DNA of 12,401 bases from Chloroflexota bacterium (GTDB lineage: Bacteria; Chloroflexota; Anaerolineae; Anaerolineales; Villigracilaceae): assembly GCA_021812905.1 (NCBI GenBank), contig JAKAMM010000025.1, forward strand, positions 1-12,401, written 5' to 3'. Below, in pieces: positions 6,368 to 12,401 of this stretch. The first letter of the stretch is position 1. Every line of letters begins with the position of its first letter. The notes beneath the pieces are model-generated. The model was given only the letters and a program-made list of their open reading frames with translations, did no database searches and was not told the DNA's origin. A program made the translations under genes and the position numbers.

Positions 6368-9300
6368 ATGACAAAGTGGATTAAAGAATCTGTTGAACCT
6401 GTCGAGCGTAAATGGGAAGAGTTCTATCGCAACCGTTTCGCTCACGATAAACGAGTACGAACAACGCACGGCGTCAATTGCACGGGGTCATGCTCGTGGG
6501 AAGTTTTCGTCAAAGATGGCATTGTGACGTGGGAACTGCAAGCCACCGATTATCCGCTTTTGGAGGAAGGTCTGCCTCCTTACGAACCTCGCGGTTGTCA
6601 GCGCGGGATTTCGTATTCGTGGTATTTATACAGCCCCATTCGCGTGAAATATCCCTACGGACGCGGCGCATTACTGGACCTGTGGCGGGCGGCGCGTAAA
6701 AAATACAGCGACCCCGTTGAGGCGTGGGCATCAATCGTCAACGATCCAGAACAGCGCGCCCGTTATCAGCAGGCGCGCGGCAAGGGCGGCTTCCGCCGCA
6801 TCAAGTGGGACGAGGCGCTGGAGATGATCTCCGCCTCAATCATCCACACTGTTAAAAAATATGGCCCTGACCGCGTCAACGGTTTTTCGCCCATCCCGGC
6901 CATGTCACAGATTTCGTATGCGGCTGGTTCGCGCTTTCTGACTTTGATGGGTGGTGTGGCGATGTCGTTTTACGATTGGTACTGCGACCTGCCGCCCGCC
7001 AGTCCCGAAGTATGGGGCGAACAAACCGACGTGCATGAATCGGCGGATTGGTATAACGCACGCTTCATCGCCATCATGGGTTCGAACATCAACATGACCC
7101 GCACGCCTGACACGCATTTCATTTCCGAAGTGCGCCATGCCGGCGCGAAACTGACTGTCTTTTCCCCTGATTTTTCTCAAGCCGCTAAATACGCCGATCA
7201 CTGGATTCCAGTTCATCCCGGGCAGGACACTGCCTTCTGGATGGCCGTCAATCATGTCATCCTGAAAGAATATTATGTGGATCGGCAAGTCCCATACTTT
7301 ATGGACTATGTCAAAAAGTATACCGACATGCCCTTCCTAGTTGAACTCCCCTCTCCTGACGGGAGAGGGGCCGGGGGTGAGGGCGTGCGTCCCGGCAAAT
7401 ACCTGCGCGCCAACCTGCTCAAACCGTACAAGGATCAGGAAAACGGTGATTGGAAAATGCTGATCTGGGATAAGAACTCAGTCCGTCCGCGTATGCCCAA
7501 GGGTACCATCGGTTATCGCTGGCAAACTGAAAAGGGCAAATGGAATCTTGAAATGAAGGATGGGGTCACGGATGAAGACCTCGATCCCGAACTGTCCTTC
7601 CTCGATGTGCACGATTCGGTCGCGCAGGTCGAGTTCGATGATTTCGCCGGGGGCGCGGTGACCAGGCGCGGGGTCCCGGTGCGAACGATTGAAACCAGTC
7701 AGGGAAAAATCACCGTTGCCACCGTCTTCGATTTGATGATGGCGCAGTTCGGCGTGGGTCGCGGACTCAAGGGCGACTATCCAAAATCCTACGATGACGA
7801 ATCATGCTACACCCCGGCCTGGCAGGAAAAACTCAGCGGCATCCATCGCGATACCTGTTTGCAGTATGCCCGTGAATGGGCTGTCAATGCCGAAAAGACC
7901 AACGGCAAAAATTTGGTCATCATCGGCGCAGGCGCAAACCATTGGTATCACAACAACCTCTTGTATCGTTCCGCCATCGTTGCCCTCATGCTGACCGGTT
8001 CGGTGGGTGTCAATGGCGGCGGACTGGCGCACTATGTGGGGCAGGAGAAACTCGCCAACCATGCTTCATGGGGCGCAATTGCTTTTGCGGCAGATTGGAA
8101 ACTTCCCAACCGCCAGCAGAACACACCCTCCTTCCATTATGTTCACACAGACCAGTGGCGTTACGAGCGCGGCTTCACCGCCTACGATAGCTTACCCGGA
8201 GAAAAGAAAAAAGAGCATACGATTGACTATCAGGCGCGTGCTGTTCGTCAGGGAGCGTTACCGTTCTTTCCGCAGTTCAACAAGAGTTCGCTGGAAGTTG
8301 TCAAAGACGCGGAAGCGACAGGCGCAAAGTCTGAAGCGGAGGTCATTCAGTATATCGTTTCGCAATTGAAGAGCGGTGAACTTCAATTTGCAATGGACGA
8401 TCCCGACGCTCCCGTAAACTGGCCGCGTCTCTGGTTCATCTGGCGCGGCAATGCCATCGGCACGAGCATGAAGGGCCACGAGTATATGCTCAAACATTAT
8501 CTGGGCACACACACCAACAAAGTGGCAAACGAGATGGCGAAGGGTTACGTCAACGAAGTGGAATATCGCGACGAAGTGCCGACGGGCAAACTCGACCTCG
8601 TAGTGGATCTCAACTTCCGCATGGACACCTCGGCTCTTTACTCGGACCTGATCCTGCCTGCCGCGACTTGGTACGAGAAGACCGACATTAACAGTACCGA
8701 CTTGCACACGTTTGTCAACCCGATGCAGGCTGCCGTCCCGCCTGCCTGGGAATCCAAAAACGATTGGGATATTTACAAAGCCATCGCGCAGAAGGTCAGC
8801 GAACTGGCGAAAGTCCATTTGCCCGAACCCGTGCGCGACCTAGTGATGATTCCCCTCCAGCACGATACGGTGGACGAAATTTCCCAGCCCACTGTCCTTG
8901 ATTGGAAGAAAGGCGAATGCGAACCGATTCCCGGCAAGACTATGCCCAAGTTCCGCGTGGTGGAACGCGATTACACCCAACTTTACGAAAAGATGGTTAC
9001 CCTCGGCCCAGGTGTGGAAGAGAATGGTGTGGCCGCGCACGGGTTGAAGATCCCTGTTGCAGATGAGTATCAAGCCCTCGTCAGGGAACAGGGGCGGGAG
9101 CTCAATGGCAAATCCTATCCTAGCCTGGAAGAGTCGCGCGAAGTGGTGGACACCATCCTGCGACTCGATCCGGTCACAAACGGCGAACTGGCTTATCGCG
9201 CCTTTGAACAGGAAGAACATAAGACGGGCCGTAGCCTGATGCATCTCGCCGAGGGGACGCGCTCCGTGCGTTACAACTTCGCCGATTTGATCGCCCAGCC

Positions 9301-9988
9301 GCGCCGTGTGTTGACCACACCGACCTGGTCGGCCAGCATCAACAAGGGTCGCGCCTACTCGCCCTTCACGCTGAATGTCGAGGAGTTGATTCCCTGGCGC
9401 ACGTTGACTGGTCGCCAGCATTTCTATCTCGATCACGAACTTTACCTGCAATGGGGTGAGCACCTGCCGGTCTACAAGCCGCGCCCCGATCACACCATGC
9501 TGGACGAAACGCAAATCACGCAGGCCGAGGCGCAGGGCAAATTGATGAACTACATCACCCCGCACGGCAAGTGGAGCATCCATTCAACGTACTCCGATAA
9601 TCACCGCATGATGACTCTCTCGCGCGGCGGCTATCCGATTTGGTTGAACAACAAGGATGCCGATGAACTCGGTATCAAGGATAACGATTGGGTGGAACTG
9701 TTCAACGACAACGGCGTATTCGTTCAACGCTGTAACGTCTCGGCCCGTATTCCAAGCGGAACGGTGTTTGTCTATCACGCCACCGAACGCACGATTGGTG
9801 TTCCCATCTCACCCTTGCGCGGCAAGCGGGCGGGCATGAACAACTCGATCACCCGCGCGCGTCTCAAGCCTGTGCTGATGGCAGGCGGCTATGCCCAGTT
9901 CACCTATGCTTTCAATTACTGGGGTCCAACCGGCGTCAACCGCGACACGAACGTCTTTGTGAGGAAAGTAGAAAACGTAGAATTCTAA
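6368..9988 (+). CDS. narG: Respiratory nitrate reductase, alpha (molybdenum) subunit
   Basis: Catalyses nitrate to nitrite reduction at a bis-MGD molybdenum centre. At 1206 residues it is near the usual length (about 1250). GGAGGA at 6355-6360 precedes the ATG by seven bases. The N-terminal FS0 [4Fe-4S] ligands H34, C38, C42 and C77 are present in [14 protein letters not shown] and EPRGCQRG. The [20 protein letters not shown] segment (202-221) carries the aspartate that ligates Mo in E. coli Nar[15 protein letters not shown] (238-251) and the C-terminal molydopterin dinucleotide-binding region (from about 1050, with [14 protein letters not shown]) follow. There is no twin-arginine export motif at the N-terminus, so the subunit is predicted to be cytoplasmic. 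Odd point: residues 327-340 ([14 protein letters not shown]) are encoded by a palindromic repeat inserted in frame. A closely related nitrite oxidoreductase (nxrA) cannot be excluded from sequence alone, but context favours nitrate reduction. Confidence 0.95.
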   Translation: MTKWIKESVEPVERKWEEFYRNRFAHDKRVRTTHGVNCTGSCSWEVFVKDGIVTWELQATDYPLLEEGLPPYEPRGCQRGISYSWYLYSPIRVKYPYGRGALLDLWRAARKKYSDPVEAWASIVNDPEQRARYQQARGKGGFRRIKWDEALEMISASIIHTVKKYGPDRVNGFSPIPAMSQISYAAGSRFLTLMGGVAMSFYDWYCDLPPASPEVWGEQTDVHESADWYNARFIAIMGSNINMTRTPDTHFISEVRHAGAKLTVFSPDFSQAAKYADHWIPVHPGQDTAFWMAVNHVILKEYYVDRQVPYFMDYVKKYTDMPFLVELPSPDGRGAGGEGVRPGKYLRANLLKPYKDQENGDWKMLIWDKNSVRPRMPKGTIGYRWQTEKGKWNLEMKDGVTDEDLDPELSFLDVHDSVAQVEFDDFAGGAVTRRGVPVRTIETSQGKITVATVFDLMMAQFGVGRGLKGDYPKSYDDESCYTPAWQEKLSGIHRDTCLQYAREWAVNAEKTNGKNLVIIGAGANHWYHNNLLYRSAIVALMLTGSVGVNGGGLAHYVGQEKLANHASWGAIAFAADWKLPNRQQNTPSFHYVHTDQWRYERGFTAYDSLPGEKKKEHTIDYQARAVRQGALPFFPQFNKSSLEVVKDAEATGAKSEAEVIQYIVSQLKSGELQFAMDDPDAPVNWPRLWFIWRGNAIGTSMKGHEYMLKHYLGTHTNKVANEMAKGYVNEVEYRDEVPTGKLDLVVDLNFRMDTSALYSDLILPAATWYEKTDINSTDLHTFVNPMQAAVPPAWESKNDWDIYKAIAQKVSELAKVHLPEPVRDLVMIPLQHDTVDEISQPTVLDWKKGECEPIPGKTMPKFRVVERDYTQLYEKMVTLGPGVEENGVAAHGLKIPVADEYQALVREQGRELNGKSYPSLEESREVVDTILRLDPVTNGELAYRAFEQEEHKTGRSLMHLAEGTRSVRYNFADLIAQPRRVLTTPTWSASINKGRAYSPFTLNVEELIPWRTLTGRQHFYLDHELYLQWGEHLPVYKPRPDHTMLDETQITQAEAQGKLMNYITPHGKWSIHSTYSDNHRMMTLSRGGYPIWLNNKDADELGIKDNDWVELFNDNGVFVQRCNVSARIPSGTVFVYHATERTIGVPISPLRGKRAGMNNSITRARLKPVLMAGGYAQFTYAFNYWGPTGVNRDTNVFVRKVENVEF
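7348..7386. repeat. Palindromic repeat inserted in frame within narG
   Basis: CCCCTCTCC (7348-7356) pairs perfectly with GGAGAGGGG (7362-7370) around a 5-base loop, followed by a G-rich tail CCGGGGGTGAGGGCG. This palindrome-plus-tail is a familiar interspersed repeat type of many bacterial genomes. It translates here as [12 protein letters not shown], low-complexity sequence with no counterpart at the same place in E. coli NarG. It keeps the narG frame open and falls between the TDMPFLVEL and GKYLRANLL segments, probably in a surface loop. Confidence 0.75.
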
Positions 9989-10077
9989 TGTCATTGCGAG
10001 GGCGTTCTTTGCCCGAAGCAATCTCCAACTTCGCGGAGGATTGCTTCGTCGGGAAGAACACCCTCCTCGCAATGACA
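9989..10077. repeat. 89-bp imperfect palindromic repeat (TGTCATTGCGAG type) between narG and narH
   Basis: The element starts on the base after the narG stop codon. Its ends are perfect 13-bp inverted repeats, TGTCATTGCGAGG (9989-10001) and CCTCGCAATGACA (10065-10077). Inside, GAAGCAATC (10015-10023) pairs with GATTGCTTC (10039-10047), and CTCC/GGAG closes a small apical loop, so the whole unit can fold into one long imperfect hairpin. Repeats with these ends are widespread, multicopy and non-coding in several bacterial phyla including Chloroflexota. In the nar mRNA it would sit directly before the narH ribosome site and could affect transcript stability or the narG:narH ratio. Confidence 0.85.
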
Positions 10078-10095
10078 GACACAGGAGACTAAACC

Positions 10096-11625
10096 ATGAA
10101 CGTACGCGCACACATGAGCATGCTCTTTCATTTGGACAAATGTATTGGTTGCCACACCTGTTCCATTGCCTGCAAAAACTTATGGACTGACCGCAAAGGC
10201 GCCGAGTATATGTGGTGGAACAATGTGGAGACCCGCCCTGGAACCGGTTACCCGACTCAATGGGAAAACCAGAAACATTTCAAGGGCGGCTGGAAATTTA
10301 CGAAAGTTGATAGTTATGGTGAAAAGGACAAGCTGGAATTGAGATTGCACACTCGTACGGGTGCGCTGGCAAAACTGTACTACAACCCCGACCTGCCCAG
10401 CTTGGAAGATTATTACGAACCCTTCACCTTCCGCTACTCGGATTTGTTCACCGCCCCCGAAGGCAAAGACCAGCCAACTGCCATTCCGATTTCGATGGTG
10501 ACAGGTAAACCGCTCCACATTGAATCGGGACCCAACTGGGATGACGACCTGGGCGGCTCGAACCTGTATGCCCGCAACGATCCCAATAGCCAGAATCTGT
10601 CTAATGAGGTTAAAGCATCTTTGGATGAAATAGACCGCGTGGTCTTCAACTACATGCCGCGTATCTGCAATCACTGTTTGAATCCAGCTTGCGTAGCGGC
10701 TTGTCCTTCGGGCGCGATATACAAACGCGCTGAAGATGGCATCGTACTGGTCAACGAGAATCAATGCCGCGCCTGGCGCATGTGCGTGGCGGCCTGCCCA
10801 TACAAAAAAATCTATTACAACTGGAACACAGGCAAATCCGAAAAATGTATCCTGTGCTTCCCGCGCATGGAAACGGGACAAGCCCCCGCCTGCGCGCACT
10901 CCTGCGTCGGGCGCATCCGCTACATGGGTGTCCTGCTCTACGATGCGGATCGCATTCCCGCCGCGGCAACTGTCACGGATGAGCAACTGGTTGAATCCTT
11001 CATGGATACCATCCTCGATCCCTTCGACCCCGAAGTGATCGCCGCCGCCAAAGCCAACGACATTGATGATGGCTGGATCAAGTCCGCGCAGGAAAGCCCG
11101 ATCTACAAGTTCGCCAAAATCTGGAAGATCGCCCTGCCCCTGCATCTCGAATACCGCACGATGGCCATGATGTTCTACATTCCGCCGCTTTCGCCGGTGA
11201 TGAGCAGTATGCAGGATGGCAGTGTGCGCCTCAACCTCGATGATTCCAAACATGAATTTGAACTATTCGACAATCTCGACAAGGCGCGCATCCCCGTGAA
11301 ATATCTCGCCAATCTGTTCAGCGCGGGAAACGAGGAAATCATCCGCCGGATATTACGCAAGATTTACGCCGTGCGGATTTACATGCGGCGCAAGACAGTG
11401 GATAAAAATATTGACGAAGCCACGCTTCAAGCCCTGACCGAGGCTGGCACCAGCCCCGAGGAGGCGGAAGCCATCTACAAGTTGACCACCCTGCCAACTG
11501 TCCCGGAACGATTCGTCCTGCCACCCTATCACCGCGAGATGTCAATTGAAACATGGAAAGACCCATTGGCGCACAAGGGCGAGGTCGGCGTTGGGTTTAT
11601 GCAACCGCCACAACGAGGTGAGTAG
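10096..11625 (+). CDS. narH: Respiratory nitrate reductase, beta (Fe-S) subunit
   Basis: This is the electron-wiring subunit that links the membrane donor to NarG through four Fe-S clusters. It is 509 residues, the usual length. AGGAG at 10083-10087 precedes ATG 10096. Cysteine groups are C16/C19/C22/C26 (CIGCHTCSIAC), C191/C194/C199/C203 (CNHCLNPACVAAC), C224/C230/C234 (CRAWRMCVAAC) and C251/C254/C266/C270 (CILC, CAHSC). The tryptophan W227 replaces a cysteine in the third group, which is the known reason that one cluster is [3Fe-4S] in NarH. CVGRIRYMGVLLYDADRI (270-287) is nearly identical in style to E. coli NarH. The C-terminal region (about 350-500, with PLSPVMS and RILRKIYAVRIYMRRKTV) is also typical. 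The upstream gap is filled by an 89-bp repeat, and the stop codon lies in a 26-bp palindrome. Confidence 0.96.
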   Translation: MNVRAHMSMLFHLDKCIGCHTCSIACKNLWTDRKGAEYMWWNNVETRPGTGYPTQWENQKHFKGGWKFTKVDSYGEKDKLELRLHTRTGALAKLYYNPDLPSLEDYYEPFTFRYSDLFTAPEGKDQPTAIPISMVTGKPLHIESGPNWDDDLGGSNLYARNDPNSQNLSNEVKASLDEIDRVVFNYMPRICNHCLNPACVAACPSGAIYKRAEDGIVLVNENQCRAWRMCVAACPYKKIYYNWNTGKSEKCILCFPRMETGQAPACAHSCVGRIRYMGVLLYDADRIPAAATVTDEQLVESFMDTILDPFDPEVIAAAKANDIDDGWIKSAQESPIYKFAKIWKIALPLHLEYRTMAMMFYIPPLSPVMSSMQDGSVRLNLDDSKHEFELFDNLDKARIPVKYLANLFSAGNEEIIRRILRKIYAVRIYMRRKTVDKNIDEATLQALTEAGTSPEEAEAIYKLTTLPTVPERFVLPPYHREMSIETWKDPLAHKGEVGVGFMQPPQRGE

Positions 11626-11647
11626 TAACGACTTAAGTCGTTACTAC
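11622..11647. repeat. 26-bp perfect palindrome overlapping the narH stop codon
   Basis: The half-site GTAGTAACGACTT (11622-11634) is followed immediately by its exact reverse complement (11635-11647). The narH stop TAG (11623-11625) lies inside the left arm, and the right arm ends six bases before the narJ ribosome site (GAGGTG, 11653-11658). With no loop it forms a poor RNA hairpin centre but a good cruciform or dimer-binding site. It may be a small interspersed repeat, an mRNA stability element or a protein site. The lack of a T-run argues against a normal terminator. Confidence 0.8.
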
Positions 11648-11662
11648 GATATGAGGTGACTG

Positions 11663-12181
11663 ATGAACATCAACCTGTTATTGGCCGAAGCCTTTCGCTA
11701 TCCCCAGCCGGGCTTGCTCGAGCAGTTGGAGGCTGGTTTAACGGAAGCAGGCAAAGGGTCCGCGCGAAACGGGCTGGCGGCTTTCGTCAAAAAAATCGGC
11801 GCGCTGTCCCTGTCCGATTGGGAGGAACTCTGCACGCGCACGCTCGATCTGAGTCCCGCCGCCGCGCCCTATGTCGGCTTTCAAATTTGGGGCGAGAGTT
11901 ATCAACGCGGCGAGTTCATGGCGAAGTTGAACCGCGCCATGGCCGAGCAGGATATTGACCCTGAAGGCGAACTGCCCGACCACCTCGTGCCGATTCTGCG
12001 CTATCTCGCCGTCACCGACCAGCCCATCCCCGAGCTGATCGAGAATTTTGAGACGGCGGTGCAACGCATGATTGCTGTCTTGCGCGAAAAGGACAAGAGT
12101 AATCCTTACATTGACTTGTTCGGTGCGACACTCAAATCAGCCCCAGTGTCAACCATCAAGAAAGCGGAAGGCCAGCCGTGA
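11663..12181 (+). CDS. narJ: Nitrate reductase assembly chaperone (NarJ, TorD/DmsD superfamily)
   Basis: This is a cytoplasmic chaperone that binds apo-NarG and is needed for molybdenum cofactor insertion and membrane attachment. At 172 residues it is somewhat shorter than E. coli NarJ (about 236) but normal for many bacteria. It is all-helical in character: it begins LLLAEAFRYPQPGLLEQLE, has the APYVGFQIWGESYQRGEFMAKL segment (about 68-89) and the family motif LPDHLVPILRYL (about 104-115, equivalent to DHLPVLLEF). Start ATG 11663 follows GAGGTG at 11653-11658. Its TGA overlaps the GTG start of the next gene (GTGA at 12178-12181), which implies translational coupling. The expected narI does not follow directly. 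Confidence 0.9.
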   Translation: MNINLLLAEAFRYPQPGLLEQLEAGLTEAGKGSARNGLAAFVKKIGALSLSDWEELCTRTLDLSPAAAPYVGFQIWGESYQRGEFMAKLNRAMAEQDIDPEGELPDHLVPILRYLAVTDQPIPELIENFETAVQRMIAVLREKDKSNPYIDLFGATLKSAPVSTIKKAEGQP

Positions 12182-12401
12182 AAGCAACTGAGATCCTTAT
12201 GTCTGAACACCGCGTGATCGAACGCGTCATTCACGCGCTGGAAAGCGCCGCTAAACGCATCGAACAAGGCGAAGATGTACGGCCCGGCTTCTTCGTGGAG
12301 GCTGCCGATTTCATCAAAGGTTTTGCGGATGGATGCCATCACAAAAAAGAGGAAGGCGTATTGTTCAAGGAAATGGCTGAGAATGGTGTACCTGTTGAGG
12401 G
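12178..12401 (+). CDS. Hemerythrin HHE-domain protein, N-terminal part (cut by window end)
   Basis: The frame starts at GTG 12178, overlapping the narJ stop, and is open to the window end (74 complete codons). It begins MKATEILMSEHRVIERVIHAL and contains FIKGFADGCHHKKEEGVLF. The histidine H11 in the first helix and the HH-x2-EE group (H54, H55, E58, E59) fit the first half of the di-iron ligand set of hemerythrin/HHE domains; the remaining ligands would lie downstream. Hemerythrin-like proteins bind O2 or NO at a non-heme di-iron site, or act in repair of damaged Fe-S and di-iron centres (YtfE type). Coupling to narJ suggests O2/NO handling during nitrate respiration, which is inference. An ATG at 12199 is an alternative start but would lose part of the first helix. 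Confidence 0.82.
   Translation, partial: MKATEILMSEHRVIERVIHALESAAKRIEQGEDVRPGFFVEAADFIKGFADGCHHKKEEGVLFKEMAENGVPVE

Noticed and set aside
6368..6430. Twin-arginine export signal on NarG
   Set aside because: The N-terminus contains RK and KR pairs but no R-R-x-F-L-K motif and no following hydrophobic segment, so external location is not supported.
8840..9583. 247-codon minus-strand frame
   Set aside because: It is antisense to narG with no start-site or family support.
9989..10077. Intrinsic terminator between narG and narH
   Set aside because: The hairpin is strong but long, imperfect and not followed by a T-run, and its ends match an interspersed repeat type, so a repeat element fits better.
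10180..11253. 357-codon minus-strand frame
   Set aside because: It lies wholly antisense to narH, whose cysteine clusters are unmistakable; the long frame results from codon bias.
1..12401. CRISPR arrays, tRNA or rRNA genes
   Set aside because: No regularly spaced direct repeats and no tRNA- or rRNA-like segments were recognised; the palindromes present are single copies of different kinds.

Overview
The window is a piece of a bacterial chromosome that carries a nitrate respiration (nar) locus next to a defence/mobile-element scar. Gene content, domain style and the interspersed palindromic repeats (an inverted repeat ending in TGTCATTGCGAG, and a [16 protein letters not shown] palindrome) suggest an uncultured Chloroflexota (Anaerolineae-like) denitrifier or nitrate respirer. 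That taxonomy is inference from style, not from a marker gene.

Left part (1-1916): the 3' end of an AbiEii-type nucleotidyltransferase toxin gene, then on the minus strand a decayed IS701-like DDE transposase split by at least one frameshift. Upstream of it is a 51-codon open frame, in the same frame but cut off by tandem stops.

Regulatory part (1931-4894, plus strand): a NarX-like membrane histidine kinase overlaps by ATGA with a NarL-type response regulator. A 104-codon gene of unknown function and then a strong intrinsic terminator follow. This looks like one self-contained transcription unit with a candidate promoter just before the kinase.

Respiratory part (4985-12401, plus strand): a small receiver-like protein that has lost its phosphorylation site overlaps by ATGA with a reading frame for an exported, C-terminally anchored diheme cytochrome c. 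Then come narG (catalytic molybdenum subunit), narH (four Fe-S cluster subunit), narJ (assembly chaperone) and, overlapping narJ, the start of a hemerythrin-domain protein cut by the window edge. narI is not in the usual place after narJ.

Working model: the kinase/regulator pair senses nitrate, nitrite or redox state and controls the nar operon. NarGH reduces nitrate at the cytoplasmic face with NarJ inserting the cofactor, and the diheme cytochrome carries electrons on the outer face. The hemerythrin may handle O2 or NO. The nar operon is also peppered with three different palindromic repeats: one in frame inside narG, one filling the narG-narH gap, and one overlapping the narH stop codon. 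No tRNA, rRNA or CRISPR array was seen.
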